Below are positions 26,938 through 35,345 of a DNA stretch of 64,000 bases, one piece after another; position 1 is the first letter of the stretch; each line of letters starts with the position of its first letter. The stretch is from CAYZFD01 sp964477735 (lineage in GTDB: Bacteria > Bacteroidota > Bacteroidia > Flavobacteriales > Flavobacteriaceae). The stretch is from the NCBI GenBank assembly GCA_964477735.1, contig CAYZFD010000005.1, positions 5,389 through 69,388 on the forward strand, given 5' to 3'. The position numbers and the translations under genes are program-made. A model generated the notes under the pieces. That model did no database searches, was not told the DNA's origin, and saw only the letters and a list, made by a program, of their open reading frames with translations.

Positions 26938-28638
26938 TTATTGTAGGATTGGCTCAATTAAGGTTTCTTTATTGTTGCTCAAATCTTTCCAATCGATTTT
27001 GGTGTTTGGGTTTGTTCCGTTTAAATAATCTTCAATATTGGAATAACCATCACTGTTTTTATCCTCAGCTGCGTCTTGGGCATCAAATGGATTTAATCCA
27101 TACTTGATTTCCCAAGCATCGGGAATGCCGTCTTTATCCGAATCTAGATATGGCGTTCCTTGATATTCGGGGTAGCCACCCACTTGAGCAATATCTGTAA
27201 TAATACCTTTTTTATAGGAGTCTGCAGGCAAACGTCTGTGCTTAAATTGGTAGAATGAATCTGGATCTAAACCTTTAATGTATTCAGGTTTACCTGTTTT
27301 TACTACCCTGACGATTCTTTCGTCCACCTCATCTCTTATGGGTAATGTTGCACCAACGTTTTTTAAAACATAATTATAGGCCTTTTGCGCGGTCATGAAT
27401 TTACGCATCCATGGCATTGGAAGTGGTTGATCAACCTTCATTTTTGGGAAATACATTTTGGCATCTTCAAAAGACATTAATGCCCCATTTTTTCCTTCCA
27501 TTTGCACCCCTCCATCCCAGTTATTTGCCGTAACTTTTGGGTTTCCGTCAACAAAATTTCCATCAACAAAAGCACGTCCAAAGACCAAGTAATCCAACTT
27601 ACTTCTTCCCGACTCGGGTTTTAGAATCCTATAACCAATAGGGTCATTTTTAGACGTAATGGGACCCGGCTTAAAATAATTATTGATAATATTGAAAGTA
27701 GCCGTATAATCGCCTCCATCAATAGATCTATTGCTCCAATTAAAAATCACATTGTTCACAAAGTTGAAAACCCCATTCCATCCGATAGATGGATTTCTTC
27801 CCGCATTGCTTGCCCACAAATTCCTAATGAAAGCACAATTTTCACCGCCCAAAGTGCTTCCAAAAGCATGATTATAGGTGTCCAAAGCTTCGCCAAATAA
27901 ACTATTTTGGATGGTGATATTTACCGTTGGTTTCTTTTCGTCTTTATAGCCTGCGCCAGGACTAAACATATGCCTATAAATAGACATATTTTCGTCTAAT
28001 CCCCATGTGGCGGAAATATGATCAAGAATAATATTTCCAACAGGGTTTCCGCCTATGGCATCGTCTCTTCTCCCCACAAATGTTTCACCTCTGCGAAAAC
28101 GCATGTGGCGAATCACTACATCATGCGTATCGATCCAAACGGACTCACCAGCAACACAAATGCCATCGCCTGGGGCTGTTTGTCCAGCAATGGTGATATA
28201 TGGGGCACGAATAATTAGCGGGGTCTTGAGCCGAATGATTCCTGCTACATTGAAAACAATAATCCTTGCTCCTCCTTTTTCACAGGCCTCCCGAAATGTT
28301 CCTGGACCATCATCTTCTAGGCTAGTAACCGTATAAACCTTTCCCCCTCTGCCGCCAAAGGCAAACATACCTCCACCTTCTGCCCCAGGAAATGCAGGGA
28401 TTTCTGCCTGTGGCAAATCTGTGGGCCTGGAGGCCCAGGGAATATAAGGTTTGCCCTGAGCAGCTTCTGCTTCGACCACCTTTTTGGCTATTTGCCAAGC
28501 TTCGTCGGAATGTTTATAGGCCTCAGATTTTATACGACTTTCCTCGGCGCGATCTTCTTCGGTTAGCTTAGGGTATTGGGCATTCAAATGGCCAATCGAT
28601 ATGGAAAATAAAAGGTAAAAAAATCTAGATATTGTCAT
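26938..28638 (-). CDS. PL1-like pectate lyase (second of the paralogous pair)
   Basis: I start the gene at the ATG at 28638 (566 residues), which gives a signal peptide (MTISRFFYLLFSISI). The frame is open to 28728, but that extension is unlike an export signal. The beta-helix begins at FPGAEGGGMFAFGGRGG and has the same motifs as its paralogue: ITIAGQTAPGDGICVAGE, IRHMRFRRGE, RRDDAIGG, ILDHISATWGLDENMS, NLWASNAGRNPS. The C-terminal Ca-binding-like repeat is also present (DSDKDGIPDAWE). It is the first enzyme gene after susD, separated by 134 bp, the largest gap of this block. That fits a primary endo-acting galacturonan lyase working close to the SusCD importer. Confidence 0.92.
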   Translation of the reverse strand: MTISRFFYLLFSISIGHLNAQYPKLTEEDRAEESRIKSEAYKHSDEAWQIAKKVVEAEAAQGKPYIPWASRPTDLPQAEIPAFPGAEGGGMFAFGGRGGKVYTVTSLEDDGPGTFREACEKGGARIIVFNVAGIIRLKTPLIIRAPYITIAGQTAPGDGICVAGESVWIDTHDVVIRHMRFRRGETFVGRRDDAIGGNPVGNIILDHISATWGLDENMSIYRHMFSPGAGYKDEKKPTVNITIQNSLFGEALDTYNHAFGSTLGGENCAFIRNLWASNAGRNPSIGWNGVFNFVNNVIFNWSNRSIDGGDYTATFNIINNYFKPGPITSKNDPIGYRILKPESGRSKLDYLVFGRAFVDGNFVDGNPKVTANNWDGGVQMEGKNGALMSFEDAKMYFPKMKVDQPLPMPWMRKFMTAQKAYNYVLKNVGATLPIRDEVDERIVRVVKTGKPEYIKGLDPDSFYQFKHRRLPADSYKKGIITDIAQVGGYPEYQGTPYLDSDKDGIPDAWEIKYGLNPFDAQDAAEDKNSDGYSNIEDYLNGTNPNTKIDWKDLSNNKETLIEPILQ

Positions 28639-28739
28639 GATGATGAATAAAACTTTTTTCAAAAAAACTGACCTATTAATATTGATAAGGGTTCTTAATT
28701 GTTCGGTACAACTAAAAACCCTCAACAAATAACGCTACA

Positions 28740-28753
28740 TGGCGTAAACGCCA
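28740..28753 (-). other. Small hairpin after susD
   Basis: TGGCG-TTTA-CGCCA on the minus strand, a 5-bp GC-rich stem with a 4-base loop, starting 20 bp after the susD stop and about 100 bp before the PL1 start. No T-tract follows, so it is not a standard terminator. It may slow or stabilise the transcript between susCD and the enzyme genes, but could be chance. The rest of 28639-28772 shows no promoter I can support. Confidence 0.3.
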
Positions 28754-28772
28754 AGTTAACCTAAAAGATCTT

Positions 28773-30755
28773 TTACTTTGTTGGATCAAAATTACCGCCC
28801 CACCCTTGTGTTTGTTCTAGATAAGGTGCAGTGGCTAATAATTTATCATAAATCCCAAAGAAATAATATTCGTTATACCATTTAAATGTAAAGTCTGTTG
28901 GGTCGATATTGTCTCGAACCACAACTTCAAAATGGTTGTCATATAAATAATCGACATATTCTTCATAGGAATTTACGCCTGCGGGATATGAGGTGGCATC
29001 TCTATTAATGATGGGTGCAGAGGCACCTTTAAATGGATCTTTTGCAAATCCCATTTCATAAATTGTATTGGCATCCGATTTGGCAATAATGTAATAACCT
29101 AATCTTCGTGATCCTTCGATAGGTTTCTGGTTTAATCTTGTACAAGTACCAAAATCATCGTTATAGAGCAACCAACGTCTTAGATCGTGAAAGCGTTTGT
29201 TTTCATAGGCAAACTCAACAGTTCTTTCATTGATGATGACAGCAAAATGCTCATCTCTTGTGTTCACATTGGAGAGTCCATATTCTCCATCAAGATCCTC
29301 TGTTCCAGCCCTTTCTCTGAGTTGTTGCAAGTAGGTTTTGCCTTCTTGTAAATTGTTAATTCCAACCGCAGATTCAGCTAGATTTAGCACCACTTCAGCA
29401 AATCTAATTTCCATATAGTTGGTGCCATTGTTTCTGAAATTGTTGCTGTTACTAGAAGTTGGATTGGTAAATTTTCTTAGGTTAACCCCTGAAACACTTT
29501 GTGGGTTATTTGTGCCCAATATTGGTTTTCCTGGCTCTGCAGTTAGCGGATACCAGCTGTAGGTCCAATGCTTGTAATTTGGATTTTCTTTATAGGGCCA
29601 AACACTTCCGTTGTAGGCAAATGTGTGGTAGAAACGAGGGTCTCTATTTCTATAAAAATGACTGAGATTTCCTGTGGGGTCATAGGGTGTTCCATCAGCC
29701 ATTGGAAAGGCATCCATAATATTGGTGGTTGGTATGATGCCTTCGTTACCGCCCTGCGTTACTGCTCTAGATTGGTGTTCAGTGTAATTGTTTTTGGCAA
29801 TTCCAGTGGTGTTGGTCGTAAAATCGTTAAAACCAAAACTAAAAATAGCCTCCATGCCATGATCTTTAAACCACATGTTTTTCCAATCGGGGTCTAAGCC
29901 TTTTCCTGCTGCTACACAAACGTTATAAGCCTCAAGGTTGGCATCATAGGCGCGTTGCCATCTTGCTACATCATCATTTCTGTTGAAAAGCGGGCTTGCC
30001 CAAGTCAGCAACACACGTCCTTTTAGGGCTGCGGCAGCTTCGACAGTAATTCTTCCCAAATCAGCAGCAGTATAAGGTCTTCCTGCTTTGAGAAGCTCTT
30101 GCGCCATTTCTAAATCCGAAACAATTTGATTGACCGTTTCTTCTGAAGTACTCCTTGGCGTTTGGTTGCTGGGCGAATCAACTGTAAGACCTAGCTCTGT
30201 TGTAACTAAAGGAATTCCGCCATAGAGTCTGAACAATTCAAAATATTGCCAAGCTCTCCAAAAATATAATTGCCCTTTGATTTGGTTTTTAAAATCTTCA
30301 TCAAGGCCGGCATACTTATCCACATTGTTAATGTAGAGGTTACAATATCGAATTCTAGTGTAGGCGTTATTTTGTGGATTGGTGCCCACGGGTTGCCCTA
30401 TCGATTTAATGCAATGGTTGTTTAGCGGAGAAATATCTGCCCATTCTTGGTTGAGATCTACTCTGCCCGAAACTTCGTCGGTAGCTTTATTAAACATACT
30501 GGCTGATCCTCTTCCGGCTACATCAGAATTGTCTAATGAAGCTCTAGACCACATGGTCATGTTGGCGTTGTTGTCAGGAAGCATTGAATAATACATATTG
30601 TCAACAAAGCTTGTGGCCAAAAACTCGTCTTGAAAGATTTCAACATCAACTTTTTGAAAGTTTTTCTTTTCTTCAATAAAATCTGTACTACACCCCACAA
30701 TACCTAGGGCTGTAACTAAAATGATAAGCTGTTTATTTAAAAGTAAATTTTTCAT
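28773..30755 (-). CDS. susD: SusD/RagB-family glycan-binding outer-membrane lipoprotein
   Basis: A 660-residue lipoprotein with Cys22 in LGIVGCS, followed by acidic residues (STDFIEEK) as expected for surface display. The family pattern is clear: an N-terminal region with FVDNMYYSML, the TPR part containing LYFWRAWQYFELFRLYGGIPLVT, and the C-terminal TVEFAYENKRFHDLRRW. SusD binds oligosaccharide and acts as a lid on its SusC partner, which is encoded 10 bp upstream. It is longer than many SusD proteins (about 500-600). The glycan cannot be read from the sequence, but the pectin enzymes following it indicate a pectic oligosaccharide. Confidence 0.96.
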   Translation of the reverse strand: MKNLLLNKQLIILVTALGIVGCSTDFIEEKKNFQKVDVEIFQDEFLATSFVDNMYYSMLPDNNANMTMWSRASLDNSDVAGRGSASMFNKATDEVSGRVDLNQEWADISPLNNHCIKSIGQPVGTNPQNNAYTRIRYCNLYINNVDKYAGLDEDFKNQIKGQLYFWRAWQYFELFRLYGGIPLVTTELGLTVDSPSNQTPRSTSEETVNQIVSDLEMAQELLKAGRPYTAADLGRITVEAAAALKGRVLLTWASPLFNRNDDVARWQRAYDANLEAYNVCVAAGKGLDPDWKNMWFKDHGMEAIFSFGFNDFTTNTTGIAKNNYTEHQSRAVTQGGNEGIIPTTNIMDAFPMADGTPYDPTGNLSHFYRNRDPRFYHTFAYNGSVWPYKENPNYKHWTYSWYPLTAEPGKPILGTNNPQSVSGVNLRKFTNPTSSNSNNFRNNGTNYMEIRFAEVVLNLAESAVGINNLQEGKTYLQQLRERAGTEDLDGEYGLSNVNTRDEHFAVIINERTVEFAYENKRFHDLRRWLLYNDDFGTCTRLNQKPIEGSRRLGYYIIAKSDANTIYEMGFAKDPFKGASAPIINRDATSYPAGVNSYEEYVDYLYDNHFEVVVRDNIDPTDFTFKWYNEYYFFGIYDKLLATAPYLEQTQGWGGNFDPTK

Positions 30756-30765
30756 GTCTATATTT

Positions 30766-33700
30766 TTAAAATCCTATGTTAACACCCAATGAATATGTCC
30801 TAAGAACCGGATAACTGTTGTATCCACCATAGGGACTCAATCCATATTTTTTGTAGGGGTTAAATAAAATGAAAGGGTTGATTCCTACAAGATTTAATTT
30901 AAACGATCGTATTCCCAATTTTTCGGTTATGGATTCTGGAAAAGCATAACTTAGGTTGATGTTTCGCATCACCAAACTAAAGCTACTGACTTGCCAGAAT
31001 CTAGAGCTCACCGTGTTGATTCCACCATCGCTCGATCCGATTCCACCGTTGATAGAGCGTGCTAGGTTTGGTATGGTCCCAGAAGGGTTCAATTGTTCGT
31101 CATACATGTTGGCCCAGAAAGCGGGTCTGTTTTGATAATTTCCAGTAATTAAGTCTGAATCGAAAGGACTTTTGGCACTACCAACCTCTCTATAACCACC
31201 CCAGCCCACGGTTAAAACAGTGTTTAAACTGAACTGTTTGTAGCGTAATCTAATGGGTGATGAAAATCCTTGAGGGCCTCTGGCAGGTTTTTGTAATTGA
31301 ATTTGATCGTTCTCATTTATGATTCCATCCTTAGGGCCAAAGGTTTTGGTTTCCGGATCCCAATCGCCTCGAACATCTCTATAGTATAACATTCCAGGAC
31401 GTAGGTCTGCAGCAGAAATTCCCAAAATCTGTGTAACTCCACTCTCGGCGAGATAATCATCAATATCTTGCTGTGTTTTGAACATGCCTATATAATCATA
31501 ACCCCAAACGCCTCGATCGGAGCTGCCCGGCTGGTTGGTTTCCCAAGGTCTCCAATATCTTTCGTTTGAAAAGTTTCCTTGCTTGATGTTGTTTTGATAC
31601 CAGCCTAAATTAAGACTGATGGCATAGGAAAAATCTTGGCCAATGGTATCACTCCATCCAACAGAAAACTCTGATCCCCAAGTGTCTGCAATTCCATAGT
31701 TGGTTGATGCCGAGGCCCCTCCAACAGTGAAAGGCACCCCTGAATTTAGGTTCACCAACAAGTCTTTTCCTTTATTGTAGAAGGTTTCAAAAGTTGTTGA
31801 AAGCCTGTTGTCTAGGAATCTGGCGTCAATACCAAAGTTGAATTTGGTCTCATTCCCCCATCGAATGTCTGGGTTTGCAACCCTATCGGGAGAGAGACCC
31901 GAAGAAACAGATGCATTGTTGCCAAAAACAGCACCATTACCAATTTGAATATCAAAGTTTTGTCTCCATTGCCAAGCTCTCGCATCATCTTTACCAACAT
32001 AACCAATTGAAGCTCTAAGCTTTAAGAAATCAATGGTGTTGGATTTAAAAAAGTTTTCATTAGAAACGATCCAACCTCCTGAAAGGGAATAGAAATTCCC
32101 CCAATAGTTTTCGGGAGCAAATTTTGCAGAGGCATCAGATCTAAAGAGAAATTCTGCGAAATACTTTTGGTCATAGTTATAATTGAATCTCCCTATATAG
32201 CCCAAATCTCCTGATTCGCTTTTCCAATTAAATGTGTTTTCGGAGTCAAAGCCACCTGTTGTTTGCCAAATCATACCATCAGACCAATCTGGAACGCCAT
32301 ACTTAATGACTCGATCTCTGTTTTCGAATCGTTCTGATCTTTCGACGGCAAACAAAGAGGAAATGCTGTGTTTGCCAAAATCTTTGTTGTAAGTGGCTTG
32401 GAATCTCATTTGTTCTGTACCACTTCTATTGTTGTCTATCAAAAGTCTGTCGCCGTTCACAATCTCATTCACAATACGGATGAGGTTGGTTCCTCTAGCA
32501 CCCTCACCGTTTTCATAGAGTATGTAGGTGTTTCCTGGCGTAGAAGTGAAATTAGGCTCGTTGTCTGTTAGGTCTTCATCTGCTCCATAAAATTCATACA
32601 AATTAAACTTGCTTCCCACCTGATCGCCTCTGCTACTGCTCTCTTGGCGGGCATAATTGGCGGCCAATTTTAATCCCTTTGCAAAAGGCACTTCGTACTC
32701 TAAATTGATGTTGAATGACACATTGTTTCCTTTGTTTTTGGCAAGGTTCTGAAGTCTCTGAATTTCGCCATAATGGAACCCAACCAATGCATCATTACCG
32801 CTTGAGCCAATTTGGATTGCTGGAAAGCCGTTCACATACATGGGTAAAAATGGCGCTCTGTTTTGGAGCTGTCTGAAATCGTTTTCTTGATTCTCGCTTC
32901 CAATTTTACTGGTTGTTTTACTTTCGTCAGTGAAATATCCTGCCACCTGAAAACCAGCCTTAAACCCTTTTGAAAGATTGATATTAGAACCTGCCCTAAA
33001 AGACCAACGATTGAAATCTAGGGTGCCTAGATTTCCTTCCTGACCATATTGTGAAATTCCTCCAAAATAGGTTGCATCTTCACTACCGCCAGTAACGTTC
33101 AAGTTGTGTCTTTGTGTGCCAGCAGAAGTCCAATAATCATCTAATGCATTGTAAGAGTTTGTCTTAAAATGTTCCATTTCGGCAGGTGAAAAGAAGTATC
33201 TTGTGTCAGGGGCAATGTCAGTGGGGTCATAAGCTCTTCCTGCTCCATTTGGTCCATTCATAATATTGAAAACTTTTGCAAAATCAGCAGCGTTTAGCAT
33301 CTGGTGGCGAAAGGTTTCATCGGCAACTGAAAAGTTTCCAGAATAGGAAAACTTGGCAGGTCCCTTTTTACCTCTTTTTGTGGTTACCAAAACTACCCCT
33401 TGAGCAGATCGTGACCCATAAATGGCTGCAGAAGCGTCTTTAAGAAACGATATGCTTTCTATTTGAGAAGCATCCAAACTATTAAATAAAGTAGGGTCGG
33501 TATAACCAGTATTCGGATCTATTTGTACAACCCCGTCAATTACATATAATGGCTCTGTGGAATAACTATCCTTCGCACGAATGTTGTTTCCAACAACGGG
33601 GTTTCGAATAGTAATTTGGGCCGATTGTCCAGGTCTAGATTCTCCTCCGCTAACGCTTACGCCCAGCACACGGCCAACAAGAGCAGTTCCTAAACTACCC

Positions 33701-34119
33701 ACTGGCAAATCTTCAATTTCTGATCCTTGAACACTTACAACAGAACCTGTTATTTCTTCTTTCTTTTGTGTGCCGTAACCCACTACGACGACTTGGTCTA
33801 ACATTTCCACATTTTCGCGTAAAACCACGTCAAGTGTCAATTTGTCTTCTACGGAAAGTTCTATTTTTTCCATTCCAATGAAGGAAAACACCAGAACAGC
33901 ATCGGGCTTTACCTTTATAGAAAAGTTGCCGTCAAAATCAGTTATGGTTGCATTTGAAGTTCCTTTTTCAATAACGCTTGCGCTTGGCAAAGCAATTCCT
34001 GATTCGTCTGAAACAGTCCCTGTTATTGTTTTTTTCTCTGTAGAGGTTTGTGCAAAAACAGAAAAATTCAGGATGCTAATAAAAAATACTAGACATATTT
34101 TTATATATGTTTTTTTCAT
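30766..34119 (-). CDS. susC: SusC/RagA-family TonB-dependent glycan importer
   Basis: The ATG at 34119 (1117 residues) gives a signal peptide (CLVFFISILNFSVFAQ); the longer frame from 34152 is unlikely. The domains are a carboxypeptidase-D-like N-terminal extension (TITGTVSDESGIALPSASV), a TonB-box region before the plug (VVVVGYGTQKKEEITG), the plug with PLYVIDGVV, SISFLKDASAAIYGSRSAQGVVLVTTKRG, and a 22-strand-type beta-barrel ending in an aromatic residue (LGVNIGF). It forms the outer-membrane import complex with the adjacent SusD and would pull pectic oligosaccharides into the periplasm using TonB energy. It leads a run of 17 minus-strand genes, so the promoter for the left operon should be just upstream, in 34120-34362. 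There is no STN domain at its N-terminus, so a FecR/ECF type of control is not suggested. Confidence 0.97.
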   Translation of the reverse strand: MKKTYIKICLVFFISILNFSVFAQTSTEKKTITGTVSDESGIALPSASVIEKGTSNATITDFDGNFSIKVKPDAVLVFSFIGMEKIELSVEDKLTLDVVLRENVEMLDQVVVVGYGTQKKEEITGSVVSVQGSEIEDLPVGSLGTALVGRVLGVSVSGGESRPGQSAQITIRNPVVGNNIRAKDSYSTEPLYVIDGVVQIDPNTGYTDPTLFNSLDASQIESISFLKDASAAIYGSRSAQGVVLVTTKRGKKGPAKFSYSGNFSVADETFRHQMLNAADFAKVFNIMNGPNGAGRAYDPTDIAPDTRYFFSPAEMEHFKTNSYNALDDYWTSAGTQRHNLNVTGGSEDATYFGGISQYGQEGNLGTLDFNRWSFRAGSNINLSKGFKAGFQVAGYFTDESKTTSKIGSENQENDFRQLQNRAPFLPMYVNGFPAIQIGSSGNDALVGFHYGEIQRLQNLAKNKGNNVSFNINLEYEVPFAKGLKLAANYARQESSSRGDQVGSKFNLYEFYGADEDLTDNEPNFTSTPGNTYILYENGEGARGTNLIRIVNEIVNGDRLLIDNNRSGTEQMRFQATYNKDFGKHSISSLFAVERSERFENRDRVIKYGVPDWSDGMIWQTTGGFDSENTFNWKSESGDLGYIGRFNYNYDQKYFAEFLFRSDASAKFAPENYWGNFYSLSGGWIVSNENFFKSNTIDFLKLRASIGYVGKDDARAWQWRQNFDIQIGNGAVFGNNASVSSGLSPDRVANPDIRWGNETKFNFGIDARFLDNRLSTTFETFYNKGKDLLVNLNSGVPFTVGGASASTNYGIADTWGSEFSVGWSDTIGQDFSYAISLNLGWYQNNIKQGNFSNERYWRPWETNQPGSSDRGVWGYDYIGMFKTQQDIDDYLAESGVTQILGISAADLRPGMLYYRDVRGDWDPETKTFGPKDGIINENDQIQLQKPARGPQGFSSPIRLRYKQFSLNTVLTVGWGGYREVGSAKSPFDSDLITGNYQNRPAFWANMYDEQLNPSGTIPNLARSINGGIGSSDGGINTVSSRFWQVSSFSLVMRNINLSYAFPESITEKLGIRSFKLNLVGINPFILFNPYKKYGLSPYGGYNSYPVLRTYSLGVNIGF

Positions 34120-34362
34120 GGTTAATTGTTTAAGCTGTTCACAATTGTTCAAGTTGAAATTATTCTATTGGCTAATATTATGATTTAATAAATAAAAAAA
34201 TGGCATTTTTAAACGGCGACCAATTTTATAAATCACTTCTGTTTTATTTATAGAAATTTGGTTCAAAGTATTGAATCGAAATGGTTAGTTAGCCCAATCG
34301 TCTAGCAGTTTAAATATTTTATTAAATCATCTTTTCCAAAAAACGACAACAAAAAACACCCT
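34120..34362. promoter_or_regulatory. Divergent intergenic region between susC and the DapA-like gene
   Basis: 243 AT-rich bases that must hold the promoter of the susCD operon (minus) and of the lyase-symporter pair (plus). On the minus strand TACTTTG (34264-34270) is a one-base-short version of the phylum's -7 element TAnnTTTG. ACAATTGT at 34141-34148, close to the susC start, is a perfect 8-bp palindrome and a possible operator. Neither is strong evidence. I see no clear -7 element on the plus strand. Confidence 0.4.
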
Positions 34363-35274
34363 ATGTTAAACGGAATTATTACGCCATTAGTAACGCCTCT
34401 GCTTACTGACCACCTCTCTTTGGATTTAAAGAGCTTAAATAAGATTATAGAACATATTATTGAAGGGGGTGTTCATGGTGTTTTTATACTTGGGACAACA
34501 GGTGAGGCCGCCAATTTAAGCTATAATACAAGGAGGCAATTGATCATTGAAACAGTGAAAATGACCAACAACAGAATTCCGGTGTTGGTTGGCATTTCCG
34601 ACACTTCTTTAGAAGAAAGCCTTCAACTTGCCTCCATCTCAAAAGAAGTTGGAGCCACCGCTGTAGTAGCCGCCCCTCCCTATTACTATGGCTTAAGCAC
34701 TATTGAGTTGTTTAAATATTTTTGGCAATTAGCCGACAAATTGCCTCTTCCTCTCTATTTATACAATATGCCTTCGCATACCAAAACAAATATTGATGTC
34801 GAAACCGTTTTGCGACTGGCTGAACACCCCAATATTGTTGGACTAAAAGATAGCTCTGCCAACACGGTATATTTTCAAAAACTATGTCATTTGTTAAAAA
34901 ACACTGGGTTTGACTTGTTTGCAGGTCCAGAAGAGATTACCTACGAGGCCCTTTTGATGGGTGGAAATGGTGGCGTAAATGGAGGCTCAAATCTATTTCC
35001 AAAACTCTATGTCTCGCTATATGAAGCTACTCTTGCTAAAGATTTTGATAGAATTTATGCCTTACAAAACATTGTAATGGACATTTCAACAAGCATCTAT
35101 AATGTGGGCGCCTTTGGATCAAGTTATCTAAAAGGCATGAAAGGGGCGTTGTCAATCCTTGGTCTTTCTAACAACTCCATTGCCCCTCCCTTTAATGTTT
35201 TTGAAGAAAAAGAGATGAACAAATTAAGAAAAGCATTGGAAGCTATCGTGCCTAAAGTTGCTGAAATCGTTTAA
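34363..35274 (+). CDS. DapA/NanA-family lyase or aldolase, probably for a 2-keto sugar acid
   Basis: A 303-residue cytosolic protein (no signal peptide) of the class I aldolase superfamily. GTTGEAANLS is the substrate carboxylate-binding motif. Lys162 in VGLKDSS is the Schiff-base lysine and Tyr134 in LYNMPS the catalytic tyrosine. GTTGE is the dihydrodipicolinate-synthase form; N-acetylneuraminate lyases usually have GSTGE. A PUL copy of this family is more likely to split a 2-keto-3-deoxy sugar acid than to make lysine. It is divergent from susC and 71 bp before a sodium symporter, so it probably works on the sugar acid the symporter brings in. Candidates are keto-deoxy acids from galacturonate or rhamnose, or Kdo/Dha of rhamnogalacturonan-II. 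The exact substrate is unknown. Confidence 0.85.
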   Translation: MLNGIITPLVTPLLTDHLSLDLKSLNKIIEHIIEGGVHGVFILGTTGEAANLSYNTRRQLIIETVKMTNNRIPVLVGISDTSLEESLQLASISKEVGATAVVAAPPYYYGLSTIELFKYFWQLADKLPLPLYLYNMPSHTKTNIDVETVLRLAEHPNIVGLKDSSANTVYFQKLCHLLKNTGFDLFAGPEEITYEALLMGGNGGVNGGSNLFPKLYVSLYEATLAKDFDRIYALQNIVMDISTSIYNVGAFGSSYLKGMKGALSILGLSNNSIAPPFNVFEEKEMNKLRKALEAIVPKVAEIV

Positions 35275-35345
35275 TCATGATGCAGGTTCTAAACAGATCA
35301 TACCCCATTTTGATGGCATAAACAAATTAAAAAAACATCCAACTG

